Below, in pieces: positions 6,587-14,794 of a stretch of DNA of 54,493 nucleotides. Location of the stretch: the NCBI GenBank assembly GCA_030746555.1, contig JASLMK010000113.1:1-54493 (forward strand). The letters run 5' to 3'. The DNA comes from Planctomycetota bacterium. GTDB lineage: Bacteria > Planctomycetota > UBA1135 > GCA-002686595. Each line of letters starts with the position of its first letter. Positions within the stretch are counted from its first letter, which is position 1. The translations under genes and the position numbers were made by a program. The notes under the pieces were generated by a model. The model was not told where the DNA came from and searched no databases. It saw only the letters and a list, made by a program, of their open reading frames with translations.

Positions 6587-9156
6587 GCGGCCGGCACTGG
6601 TTGGGCGCCTGCGCGCTGGCGGCGGGGATCGTGCTCGCCCTGGCGAGGGAGGCCGAGGCTCTCCACGACCATCCGATCGAGCTCGATGGGCACCGCGAAC
6701 CGAGCTTGAAGACCGGCGGAAGCTGTGTGATCACCGGCGCGACGGTCCACTCGGCGGTGGGACCGGCGTTCGAGGCCGACGTGCTCGTGGTCGAGGGGCG
6801 GATCGAGGCGGTCGGCGAAGTGACGACCCCCGAGGGCTTCGTCGTGATCGACGGAACCGGCGGCCACCTCGTGCCCGGTGCGGTGGACTGCCACTCGCAC
6901 ATGGCGATCGAGCGTGGCATCAACGAGGGGAGCGTCTCGATCTCGGCCGAGGTCACCATGCGCGACGTCGTGAACTCCGATGACATGACGATCTACCGCG
7001 CGCTTGCCGGAGGGACGACGACCGCACGCCTGCTGCACGGCTCGGCGAACGCGATCGGTGGCCAGGACGCGGTCATCAAGATGCGCTGGGGGCGGCGCGC
7101 CGGCGAGCTGTTGATGGAGGAGGCGCCGGTGGGGATCAAGTTCGCCCTGGGCGAGAACCCCAAGCGCTCGCGAGGGGGGCGCAATACCTCGCGTTTCCCG
7201 GCCTCGCGCATGGGCGTCGAGGCAGTCTTCGCCCGTGCCTTCGACCGGGCGCGCGAGTACGCGGCGGACTGGGAGGTCTACGACGCCGCCAGGGCAGCGG
7301 GAGAGGATGCCCTCCCTCCGCGCCGCGATCTGCGCCTCGACGCCCTGCGCGGCATCCTCGAGCGCAGGATCCACGTCCACTGCCACTGCTACCGCGCGGA
7401 CGAGATCCTGATGATCATCCGTACCGCCCAGCGCTACGGCTTCCACCTCGCCACCCTCCAGCACGTGCTCGAGGGCTACAAGGTCGCGCGCGAGATGGCG
7501 GAAGCGGGAGTGGGCGGCTCGACCTTCAGCGACTGGTGGGCCTACAAGATCGAGGCCTACGACGCGATCCCGCACAACGCGGCGATGATGGACCGCGCGG
7601 GTGTGCTCTCGTCGGTCAACTCCGACTCGGACGACCTGGTGAGGCGCCTGTTCTGCGAGGCGGCCAAGTCCGTCGGGCACGCGGGGTTGGACCCGGTGCG
7701 GGCTCTGGCGCTGGTCACGATCAACCCCGCGCGGCAGCTAGGATTGGAGGACCGCGTCGGGTCGATCGAAGTCGGCAAGGACGCGGATCTGGTCCTCATG
7801 AACGGTCCTCCGCTCTCGTCTCTTTCGCGGGTGCGCTGGACCATGGTGGAGGGCGAGATCGAGTTCGAGCGCCGCGACGCCTTCGGGCTCGACGACGCGC
7901 CCCTCGCACCGCACCCGGTCGAAGCGGCTGAAGCCGAGCCGGCCGTTTGGAACGAAGCCGGTGGAGAGGCCATCGCGATCACCGGAGCGACGATCCACCC
8001 CGCGTCCTCGCCCGCGATCGAGGGAGGCACGATCCTCATCCAGGACGCCCGCATCCTCGCGGTCGGAACCGAAGTCTCCCTGCCCGCCGCGGCGCGCGTG
8101 ATCGACGGAACGGGGAGGCACGTGTGGCCGGGGATGATCGCTCTCAACACCGATGTAGGGTTGCGCGAGATCGGTGCGATCGCCGCGACCATGGACATTT
8201 CCGAGATAGGCGGCAACCAGCCCGACCTGCGCGTCTCCGCGTCGATCCACGCCGCTTCGGCGCACATTGGCGTGACGCGCTCGGGCGGGATCTCCCGCTG
8301 CCAGACCGCGCCGCAGGGGGGCGGCCCGATCATGGGTCGCTCGGCGGTGATCGACCTGGACGGAGACACCTGGGAGGAGCTGGTGTCGGTGGACGCCGAC
8401 ATGCTGCACATCCGGTTCCCACGCGTCGCCAACGACGCGGACCTGACCGAGGAACACGAGGACATCACCGCGTTGCGCGAGCTCTTCGCCCAGGCACGCC
8501 GCCACGCCGATCTGACCGAGCAGGCGCAGGCCTCGGGGGCGCCGCCGCCTCCGGGCGATCGGCGCCTGGAGGCCCTCGCCCCCTACGCCCGCGGCAGCGG
8601 GCGAGTCGCCCTGCACGCTACCAATGCCCAGACCATCCTCGGCGCCCTGCGCTTTGCGACCGAGGAGGAGCTCGACGCCGTGCTCTTCGGCGCCACCGAG
8701 GGGTGGAAGGTCGCCGGGGACATCGCAAGCTCGGGCGTGGACGTCGTCGTGGGTCCGGTCCTGTCGATCCCGCGCTCGCGCTTCGACCCCTACGACAGCG
8801 CGTACGCCAACCCGGCGGTCCTGCACCGCAGCGGCATCCGGGTCGCCCTGATGGCCGACGACCCCCAGAACACCCGCAACCTCGCCCACCACGCCGCCAT
8901 GGCCGTCGCCTTCGGCCTGCCACGGGAGGAGGCGCTGCGGGCCGTCTCGCTCTACCCCGCCCGAATCCTGGGCCTGGACGACCGTCTCGGCAGCCTGGAG
9001 CCGGGCAAGACGGCCGACCTGCTCGTGACCGACGGCGACCTCTTGGAGATCACATCGAGGGTCGAGTACCTGTTCGTCGACGGCCGTCAGGTAGACCTCG
9101 CCAACAAGCAGACACGCCTGCGGGATCGCTACCAGGCGCGCTTGGAGGGGGAGTAG
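6583..9156 (+). CDS. Exported tandem amidohydrolase (first domain active-type, second degenerate)
   Basis: An 857-residue protein with a signal peptide (residues ~5-27). Domain 1 (~46-450) has an intact metal motif CHSHM (His104, His106), later HVHCHC and LQHVLEG histidines and a final NSDSDD aspartate, as in imidazolonepropionase-like amidohydrolases. Domain 2 (~462-850) repeats the fold, but the metal site reads ALNTDVG in place of HxH. Both domains end with the LGLEDRVGSIEVGKDADL or LGLDDRLGSLEPGKTADL element. The ATGA overlap with the upstream paralogue, and GGAGG before its ATG, show coupling. The substrate is unknown; the related two-domain proteins I recall are periplasmic hydrolases. 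Confidence 0.88.
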   Translation: MSGRHWLGACALAAGIVLALAREAEALHDHPIELDGHREPSLKTGGSCVITGATVHSAVGPAFEADVLVVEGRIEAVGEVTTPEGFVVIDGTGGHLVPGAVDCHSHMAIERGINEGSVSISAEVTMRDVVNSDDMTIYRALAGGTTTARLLHGSANAIGGQDAVIKMRWGRRAGELLMEEAPVGIKFALGENPKRSRGGRNTSRFPASRMGVEAVFARAFDRAREYAADWEVYDAARAAGEDALPPRRDLRLDALRGILERRIHVHCHCYRADEILMIIRTAQRYGFHLATLQHVLEGYKVAREMAEAGVGGSTFSDWWAYKIEAYDAIPHNAAMMDRAGVLSSVNSDSDDLVRRLFCEAAKSVGHAGLDPVRALALVTINPARQLGLEDRVGSIEVGKDADLVLMNGPPLSSLSRVRWTMVEGEIEFERRDAFGLDDAPLAPHPVEAAEAEPAVWNEAGGEAIAITGATIHPASSPAIEGGTILIQDARILAVGTEVSLPAAARVIDGTGRHVWPGMIALNTDVGLREIGAIAATMDISEIGGNQPDLRVSASIHAASAHIGVTRSGGISRCQTAPQGGGPIMGRSAVIDLDGDTWEELVSVDADMLHIRFPRVANDADLTEEHEDITALRELFAQARRHADLTEQAQASGAPPPPGDRRLEALAPYARGSGRVALHATNAQTILGALRFATEEELDAVLFGATEGWKVAGDIASSGVDVVVGPVLSIPRSRFDPYDSAYANPAVLHRSGIRVALMADDPQNTRNLAHHAAMAVAFGLPREEALRAVSLYPARILGLDDRLGSLEPGKTADLLVTDGDLLEITSRVEYLFVDGRQVDLANKQTRLRDRYQARLEGE

Positions 9157-9617
9157 CCCCCGAGCTCAGGGAAGGGTCCCCGTGGACTCGTCGTTGTCCC
9201 CGGCTCGTCGAACAGGCTCGGCTCGGCCCGCCGCGCGGCGGCTGGGCTGGTCGGGCGCGCTCATCAGGTCAGGCTGTTCCAGATCAACACGCCGATCAGG
9301 ACGAGCCACAGGGTACGTCCGAGGGCGCGCTCGAAGCGCCGGCCCCGCTCGACTCGAAGCGCACCCTCGTCGAAGGGCGTCGGCCCGTTTCCCTGTAGTG
9401 ATTCTCCGATGGTCCAAGTCAGCTCCCTACACCTTCGATCCATCCACGCTCCTCCCCGGGCCCCCTGCTCGGCCAGTCGAATAGCGATCTGTGGTGGCGC
9501 GGTTACAAGGGCTTGCGGACCTTGTCCGCGGCACCAAACTGGACGAGTCGAACGCGCGGTGGGTTCCGCGCAGACACAGTGCATACGATTGCGGTCGAGA
9601 GGAATGGGGGGTCAGGG
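9157..9617. other. 461-nt gene-poor stretch with one possible minus-strand micro-gene
   Basis: No plus-strand reading frame here looks coding. The stretch contains the possible 59-residue membrane protein on the minus strand (9264-9443) and a TACGAT box at 9584-9589, 28 nt before the ATG at 9618, a plausible -10 for the zinc-ribbon gene. No repeat or terminator was recognised. Confidence 0.5.
9264..9443 (-). CDS. Possible small single-pass membrane protein
   Basis: A 59-residue frame. Its start is preceded by a strong GGGGAGGAG Shine-Dalgarno 7 nt upstream, rare in this window. The C-terminal third is a hydrophobic segment (TLWLVLIGVLIWN) flanked by Arg residues, and the N-terminus is polar, suggesting a C-tail-anchored or single-pass inner-membrane protein. 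The frame stays open further upstream, but the ribosome site favours ATG 9443. It stands alone between two plus-strand genes. No family was recognised; it could be a chance frame. Confidence 0.4.
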   Translation of the reverse strand: MDRRCRELTWTIGESLQGNGPTPFDEGALRVERGRRFERALGRTLWLVLIGVLIWNSLT

Positions 9618-9920
9618 ATGGATGTGAAGCAGGTCGAGGTCCGGTGTCCGGGGTGTGCGCATCAGCTCACCGTGGATGTGCGAACTTCCACGGTGTTGCG
9701 TGCGATTCCGCCCGGCGAAGTCGACGAGGAGGGGAAGACCCAGATTGACCCGTCGCGTTGGGATGCCGCGACCGAGCAGGTGAGCGAGCGTGTGGCGGAG
9801 GCGTCGGACAAGCTGGACGCCGCCCTGGAGAAGGAGCGGGATCGGGAGAGCCGATTCGATGCGCTCTTCGACCGCGCCCGGGACAAGGCGAGTCGTCGCG
9901 AGGAGGAGGAACCCGACTGA
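9618..9920 (+). CDS. Zinc-ribbon-like/coiled-coil small protein
   Basis: A 100-residue protein. One zinc knuckle, Cys10-x2-Cys13 (CPGCAHQL), sits in a short N-terminal beta region; no second CxxC is present, so a full zinc ribbon would need dimerisation or the site is vestigial. Residues ~45-98 are charged and helical (EQVSERVAEASDKLDAALEKE), predicted to be coiled coil. There is no signal or membrane segment. ATG 9618 is preceded by a G-rich stretch and a TACGAT -10 candidate. No function can be assigned; it may be a scaffold or nucleic-acid-binding protein. Confidence 0.7.
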   Translation: MDVKQVEVRCPGCAHQLTVDVRTSTVLRAIPPGEVDEEGKTQIDPSRWDAATEQVSERVAEASDKLDAALEKERDRESRFDALFDRARDKASRREEEEPD

Positions 9921-10120
9921 GTCGGTCCGTTGGGACCCGATCGGGAGCGGGGATCGCCGTCGAGCCGGTGAGGGGCCGGCTGTGGCGAAGGCTCTGATTT
10001 CGGCGGGCACTCGAGAGGCGACACGCTACCTTCTGAGGCCCGCGCGCGGCCGCGATGGTGGGAGAGCGTCCCGCCGCCTGGCCGACCGCGCCACGCCTAC
10101 CCGAACCGAGCCCACCCCTG

Positions 10121-10939
10121 ATGTCCGAAGGCCGCTACCGCGCCGTCAAGGCCTACGCCAACCAGCCGTTCCTCAACTCGCCGGACGCGCGCTCCCTGCG
10201 CATCCTGGCGGAGTACCTCGAGCCCAGGGCCCGCTTCGCGGAGTTCCACGTCAAGGACACCATCGTCTTCTTCGGCTCGGCGCGGATCCTCTCTCGAGAG
10301 CAGGCGCTGGCGGGCGTGGAGAGTGCCCGTGCTGGGGAGGAGAACCTGGGCATGGCCGAGGAGCGCCTGGCCATGTCCCGCTACTACGAGGAGGCGCGCG
10401 AGCTGGCTCGGCGTCTGACGGAGTGGTCGAAGGGCCTGGAGAGCGCCGAGCGCCGGTTCGTCGTCTGCTCGGGAGGAGGCCCGGGAATCATGGAGGCAGC
10501 CAACCGCGGGGCATCGGAGGCCAAGGGCGAGAACGTGGGGCTCAACATCTCCGTGCCCTTCGAGCAGAACGACAACCCCTACATCACCCACCGGCTGTCG
10601 TTCGAGTTTCACTATTTCTTCATGCGCAAGTTCTGGTTCAACTACCTCGCCAAGGCGATGGTCATCATGCCCGGTGGGTTCGGGACGCTGGACGAGTTCA
10701 TGGAAACGGTCACGCTCATCCAGACCCAGAAGATCACCAAGCCGATGCCGATTGTGCTGTACGGAACCGACTACTGGGACGAGGTGCTGAACATCGAGCC
10801 GATGATCCGTCACGGCACGGTCGGGCTCGACGATCTGGCCTTGTTCCACCGCTCCAACTCGGTGGACGACGCCTTCGAGCACCTGACCGGGGAGCTGACC
10901 CGCCGCGTCCTGCAGACCCCCAAGGAGGAGGGCGCCTGA
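10121..10939 (+). CDS. LOG-family (TIGR00730-like) nucleotide-binding protein
   Basis: A 272-residue Rossmann-fold protein of the LOG/lysine-decarboxylase-like family. The signature PGGFGTLDE is at residues 184-192 and GGGPGIMEAANRG at 118-130, with VFFGSARI near 49-56. Family members act as cytokinin-riboside-monophosphate phosphoribohydrolases or purine/pyrimidine nucleotide 5'-monophosphate nucleosidases (PpnN type). A helical insert (~60-100) is larger than in the shortest members. ATG 10121 is favoured by homology. An in-frame ATG at 10055 would add 22 Pro-rich residues and lies close behind a TACCTT box (10027-10032), so it cannot be excluded. Confidence 0.88.
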   Translation: MSEGRYRAVKAYANQPFLNSPDARSLRILAEYLEPRARFAEFHVKDTIVFFGSARILSREQALAGVESARAGEENLGMAEERLAMSRYYEEARELARRLTEWSKGLESAERRFVVCSGGGPGIMEAANRGASEAKGENVGLNISVPFEQNDNPYITHRLSFEFHYFFMRKFWFNYLAKAMVIMPGGFGTLDEFMETVTLIQTQKITKPMPIVLYGTDYWDEVLNIEPMIRHGTVGLDDLALFHRSNSVDDAFEHLTGELTRRVLQTPKEEGA

Positions 10940-11090
10940 GGCCGGCGCGGGGGCGATTCTGTCCTCGCTGGCACCGGAGGGGTGCAAGGAACGGGCTCCA
11001 GGCGCTATGTTCCTCGCTCCCCCGGCGCACTCGGGCCCTCAAGAGGGGTTGGGAGAGGGGCCGATAGGGCCGATGGGAGACCATCCTCGC

Positions 11091-12071
11091 ATGTCACAGT
11101 TTCCGTCCGTCAACTTCACCAGCACCGGCAGGGGGCTCTTCTCGACCGAGGAGATCCTCGAGCTGATGCGAGGGGAGTGCGATCGGGCGCGGCGCTACGC
11201 CTACCCGCTGGTGCTCCTGCGGGTCTGTGTCGACCGCCTGGAGCAGCTCGGTGATCTCTACGGATACGAGTCCCGCGAGCGGGTCCTGGAGGAGGTCGGC
11301 GGCGTGTTGTGCTCGGTCACCCGGGAGAGCGACATGCTCGGCTGCATCATCGACAGCCAGTTCCTTGCGCTGTTTCCCCACACCCCCGCAGAGGCGGGGC
11401 GGGCCCTCGCCGAGAGGCTGACCCAGGCGGCGGGCCGCCTCGCGTTCCACCAGGGGGTGGCCGAGGTCAAGATCACCCTCAGTGTCGGGATCGCTCTGCG
11501 CGAGGCGGGCGTGGGCGCCCAGCTCGAGGAGCTGTTCTCCGAGTCGGCTCAATCACTCGAGCTTGCCCTCGCCGCCGGAGGGAACCGCGCGGAGGTCTAC
11601 TCGGCTCCGGCGCGATCGCTGACCTCGGCCATGAAGGCCGTGCCGGCAGACCTCGAGGAGATCGGCGCGATGCTCGACAGTATGTTGAGCGAGCGGGTCC
11701 AGGCGATGTTCGAGTCGGTGGGCCAGAAGGTGCCGGACTTCGGGGGCCACGAACAGGAGGTGCTCGCGCGTGCGGTCAAGAAGATGGAGGAGGAGCGGGA
11801 GCTCCTAGTCTCCCAGCATCGCGAGGAGATGGACACGCTCTCGCGGCGCATGGAGAAGCTGGCGGAGGGTCTCGAGATCACCGAGGAGGAGCTCCGCCAA
11901 GCTCTCGCCCACCAGGGCTTCGACCCCGGCGTGGCGTCCCTGTATCGTACGGTCCAAGGCCTGGGTGCCGAGGACGCGGACGAGGATCTGAAGCGCGCGA
12001 TGATGTCCAAGATCTTCGAGGCCAACCTGGAGCTGAAAGAGGAACGGGGAGAGGCGGGCCAGCCCGGATGA
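11091..12071 (+). CDS. Degenerate GGDEF-domain protein with C-terminal coiled coil; stop supplied by repeat copy 2
   Basis: A 326-residue protein whose first ~165 residues follow the diguanylate-cyclase fold: RVCVDRLEQLGDLYG retains the IDxFKxxND-like position, and ITLSVGIAL is the late strand. The GGDEF signature itself reads IDSQF (residues 87-91), so c-di-GMP synthesis is not expected. Residues ~215-270 form a coiled coil rich in Glu. The last codons (CAG CCC GGA TGA) lie in repeat copy 2, so the C-terminal residues QPG and the stop come from the element. Starts at 11007 or 11073 are also open; 11091 begins at MSQFPSV. The role is probably scaffolding or signal reception. Confidence 0.72.
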   Translation: MSQFPSVNFTSTGRGLFSTEEILELMRGECDRARRYAYPLVLLRVCVDRLEQLGDLYGYESRERVLEEVGGVLCSVTRESDMLGCIIDSQFLALFPHTPAEAGRALAERLTQAAGRLAFHQGVAEVKITLSVGIALREAGVGAQLEELFSESAQSLELALAAGGNRAEVYSAPARSLTSAMKAVPADLEEIGAMLDSMLSERVQAMFESVGQKVPDFGGHEQEVLARAVKKMEEERELLVSQHREEMDTLSRRMEKLAEGLEITEEELRQALAHQGFDPGVASLYRTVQGLGAEDADEDLKRAMMSKIFEANLELKEERGEAGQPG

Positions 12072-12260
12072 TTCATGAACACGCACACCAGACTTCGCAA
12101 CCGGCCGTCTTCGACGGCCTCTCGGCCCCTGGCGGTGCTTCTCGAGAACCTGGCTTCCTCGACGACCCGTTCAGGGTCGCCTGCGTCGCCAGAACCCGCA
12201 AAGCACCGCCAGGAACCGAGTTGCTGTGTCTGGTGCACGTCTTCATGAATAACCCGGGCT
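12061..12260. repeat. MITE-like inverted-terminal repeat, copy 2 (complete)
   Basis: A complete 200-bp copy. Terminal arms: AGCCCGGATGATTCATGAA at the left, reverse complement AGCCCGGGTTATTCATGAA at the right. A second exact inverted pair, CCTGGCGGTGCTT and AAGCACCGCCAGG, flanks a centre with CGACCC (12163-12168) and GGGTCG (12174-12179). The whole unit can fold back on itself. No transposase is encoded. It lies between the GGDEF-like and MamK-like genes. CTAG occurs at the right end (12259-12262) and CCAG at the left, so a TA or CTAG target duplication is possible but unproven. Confidence 0.9.
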
Positions 12261-12313
12261 AGACCATTCTCCTCCCAGATTCGAGCGTCCCCGCGAACTT
12301 CCGATCGACGACC

Positions 12314-13402
12314 ATGTCCCAAGTCCCCACCGAAGAGAGCCCTGAGTCCGCGAAGGAAGGGCCGGCGGAGCCCGAGGCCGGCGTCTTGTACGTCGGTATC
12401 GACCTGGGCACCTCGCGCACCTCGGTCGCCGCAAGCAACGGCGTGCGCGTCACCCTCGCCTCCTTCGTCGGCTATCCCAAGGATGTCGTGAGCAAGAAGC
12501 TGCTCAAGCAGGACGTCCTCTACGGAGACGACGCCATCGAGCACCGGCTGTCGTTGGACCTCTATCGGCCCCTCGAGCACGGGGTCCTGAAGGTGACCAG
12601 CGAGGTCGCCGCGGAGAACGAGGGGAACCTGCGCGCCTCCCGCGATCTGTTGGTCGAGGCCATCCGTCGCGCCCGCCCGCGCCGCGATGAGCTGGTGTAC
12701 GCCGTGATCGGAGCGCCCGCCCAGGCGAGCATCACGAGCAAGAACGCGATCATCGACATCGCCCGCGAGTGTGTGGACTCGGTCATGCTCTGCTCGGAGC
12801 CCTTCGCCGTGGCCTACGGCCAGGACATGCTCGATGACGTGCTCGTGATCGACATCGGAGCGGGCACGGTCGATCTGTGCCGCATGCACGGGACCATGCC
12901 CGAGGACACCGATCAGATCACCCTGGAGACGGCAGGCGACTCCGTCGACGCGAACCTGGCCGAGCTGATCCGGGAGAACCACCCCGGCGCTCAGTTCTCC
13001 GAGAAGATGCTCAAGGAGATCAAGGAGCGTCACTCCAGCGTGGCCGAGGTCATGCAGCCGATCCTGGTGACCCTGCCGGTCGCCGGCAAGCCGACCGAGT
13101 TCGACCTGACCGCGGAGATCCAGGCGGCCTGCCGCTCGATCGTCCCGCCGATCGTCGACGGTCTGGGGCAGCTCGTGGGCTCGTTCGACCCCGAGTTCCA
13201 GGAGCGGCTGAAGGACCGCGTCCTGCTCGCCGGCGGGGGGAGCCAGATCAAGGGGCTCGACCTCGCGATCGAGCGGGAGATGGTCGAGCGCCTCGGCGGC
13301 GGCAAGGTCTCGCGCATCGAGGAGCCGCTCTACGGCGGCGCCAACGGCGCCCTGAAGATCGCCCACGACATGCCCGAGGAGTTCTGGGAGCGTTTGAAGT
13401 AG
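12314..13402 (+). CDS. mamK: MamK-like bacterial actin (filament-forming ATPase)
   Basis: A 362-residue actin/Hsp70-fold ATPase. Phosphate-1 loop GIDLGTSRTS is at 28-37, phosphate-2 loop DIGAGTVD at 180-187, and the adenosine motif LAGGGSQIKGL at 305-315. Beyond the general actin motifs it carries stretches I recall from magnetosome MamK: VGYPKDV (52-58), LDLYRPLEHGVL, and GTMPEDTDQITL, with a similar C-terminal AHDMPEEFW. It lacks the MreB membrane helix. MamK polymerises to position magnetosomes; no other mam gene is in this window, so here it would organise something else or stand apart from its cluster. The ~22-residue N-terminal extension is Glu/Pro-rich. It lies 53 nt beyond repeat copy 2. 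Confidence 0.82.
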   Translation: MSQVPTEESPESAKEGPAEPEAGVLYVGIDLGTSRTSVAASNGVRVTLASFVGYPKDVVSKKLLKQDVLYGDDAIEHRLSLDLYRPLEHGVLKVTSEVAAENEGNLRASRDLLVEAIRRARPRRDELVYAVIGAPAQASITSKNAIIDIARECVDSVMLCSEPFAVAYGQDMLDDVLVIDIGAGTVDLCRMHGTMPEDTDQITLETAGDSVDANLAELIRENHPGAQFSEKMLKEIKERHSSVAEVMQPILVTLPVAGKPTEFDLTAEIQAACRSIVPPIVDGLGQLVGSFDPEFQERLKDRVLLAGGGSQIKGLDLAIEREMVERLGGGKVSRIEEPLYGGANGALKIAHDMPEEFWERLK

Positions 13403-13417
13403 GGGCCGGTCCCGGGC

Positions 13418-13891
13418 CTACTCGGCGCTGCTGGTGTGGTCGTGGACGATCAGCCAGCGCCCGTGGTGCTTGCGTAGCACGAGCGTGAAGAGGCCGCCGG
13501 TGGCGGGGCGGTCGGCGAACTCCAGCCGCCAGCGCCCGCGCACCACTGCGCTGTCGTGAGAGAGCGGCAGGGACTCGAGGTCGCTGAAGGAGAGCTCCCC
13601 CATGGCGGCGGGCGTGCCGCGGTAGCGGCGCTCGTAGCGGTCGAGGAGCGGGCCGAAGCCGCGGGTCACCGTACCGCCGGAGAAGAAGGTCAACTCCTCT
13701 GACGGCCAGTAGCCGTGCTCCACGAAGGATTCCAGGTCCCCGGCGTTCCAAGCGTCCTGCTGGGCGTAGAGCACGGCCGTGAGCTCCCCGGCCGAGGGAG
13801 GAGCCGCGCACGAAGTGGCGGCGAGGACGGCCACCAGGGCTTGGGCGGCTCGCAGTGCGCGGGGGCGTCGGCGGACGTGGCTTCCCGACAT
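13418..13891 (-). CDS. DUF4440/SnoaL-like lipoprotein
   Basis: A 157-residue protein with a lipoprotein signal: Arg-rich N-terminus, hydrophobic core ALVAVLAATSC, then Cys as probable lipidation site. The mature part is a SnoaL/NTF2-like alpha+beta barrel: AVLYAQQDAWNAGDLESFVEHG is the classic first helix, and the end (GLFTLVLRKHHGRWLIVHDHTS) matches DUF4440 proteins. Such domains bind small ligands or act as accessory dimers. I chose ATG 13891 because it gives a normal signal peptide. It converges with the mamK-like gene (15 nt) and is divergent from the AIM24-type gene. Confidence 0.8.
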   Translation of the reverse strand: MSGSHVRRRPRALRAAQALVAVLAATSCAAPPSAGELTAVLYAQQDAWNAGDLESFVEHGYWPSEELTFFSGGTVTRGFGPLLDRYERRYRGTPAAMGELSFSDLESLPLSHDSAVVRGRWRLEFADRPATGGLFTLVLRKHHGRWLIVHDHTSSAE

Positions 13892-14043
13892 CGGAGCGAT
13901 TCTGCGCTCGTGCGTGCGGTCGTGTCCACCACCTCTCCACCGCCCGAAGCGCACAGGCTATGCTCTGGCTCCCCGCGAACTCCCCACCCTGGCGTGCCGG
14001 GGCACGGGCACGCCGGGCACACGCATCACCCAGGACGGACGGC

Positions 14044-14787
14044 ATGGCGGACCAGATCGACTACCGGCTCGAAGGCGACGATTTCCAGGCGGCCGTGATC
14101 ACCCTCGACCCCGGCGAGGCCGTGCGGGCCGAGCCGGGGGCGATGATGTACATGGAGACCGGCGTGGAGATGGCGACCTCCACCGGCGGCGGACTGATGA
14201 AGGGGCTCAAGCGCCTCGTCGGCGGGGAGAACTTCTTCATCACGACCTTCACCAACGAGGCGGCCACTCGCGTCGAGGTGGCGTTCGCCGCCTCCTACCC
14301 GGGCAAGATCATGCCGGTAGACCTCGCCGCGGGGCCGATCCTCTGCCAGCGCGACGCCTACCTCTGCTCGGCGGAGGGGATCGAGGTCTCCGTCGCCTTC
14401 ACCCGGCGCCTGGGTGCGGGGTTCTTCGGGGGCGAGGGCTTCATCCTCCAGCGCCTCGAGGGCGACGGCCTGGGATTCGTCCACGCGGGGGGCCACATCG
14501 TCGAGCGCGAGCTCAGCACGGGGGAGACCCTGCGCGTGGACACCGGCTGCATCGTCGGCTTCCAGGAGTGCGTCGACTACGACATCAAGATGATCAAGGG
14601 CGTGAAGAGCATGGTCTTCGGCGGCGAGGGTCTCTTCTACGCCCTGCTCTCCGGCCCAGGGAAGGTCTGGCTGCAAACCACGCCGTTCTCGCGCTTCGCA
14701 GACCGCGTCATGTCCGCCGCGGGAGCGAACAAGGGCCAGGTCCAGCGCGGCGGAGACCTGATCGGGTCTTTGTTGGGCGGGAAGTGA
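14044..14787 (+). CDS. TIGR00266/AIM24-family protein
   Basis: A 247-residue protein of the AIM24 (DUF124) family, a double-stranded beta-helix fold. The diagnostic features are EPGAMMYMETGVEM near residues 30-45, GGGLMKGLKRLVGGENFF following it, and a late STGETLRVDTGCIVGF. It ends with a Gly-rich QRGGDLIGSLLGG tail. There is no signal peptide, so it is cytosolic. The biochemical role of bacterial members is unclear; the yeast homologue is a mitochondrial inner-membrane organisation factor. ATG 14044 is used because upstream in-frame sequence is not conserved-looking. A TATGCT box at 13959-13964 is a -10 candidate with a ~73-nt leader. Confidence 0.9.
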   Translation: MADQIDYRLEGDDFQAAVITLDPGEAVRAEPGAMMYMETGVEMATSTGGGLMKGLKRLVGGENFFITTFTNEAATRVEVAFAASYPGKIMPVDLAAGPILCQRDAYLCSAEGIEVSVAFTRRLGAGFFGGEGFILQRLEGDGLGFVHAGGHIVERELSTGETLRVDTGCIVGFQECVDYDIKMIKGVKSMVFGGEGLFYALLSGPGKVWLQTTPFSRFADRVMSAAGANKGQVQRGGDLIGSLLGGK

Positions 14788-14794
14788 GCCGCGC

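Noticed and set aside
6175..7680. 501-codon minus-strand frame across the two amidohydrolase genes
   Set aside because: Antisense to two coupled genes with conserved motifs.
12069..12262. A ~64-codon open frame through the repeat (starting MIHEHAHQT), with a matching open frame on the other strand
   Set aside because: Both strands are open because the arms are inverted copies; no ribosome site, and the frame is part of the repeat rather than a separate gene.
11597..13366. Long minus-strand frame across the GGDEF-like and MamK-like genes
   Set aside because: Antisense shadow of two well-supported plus-strand genes; composition is typical of GC-rich antisense frames.
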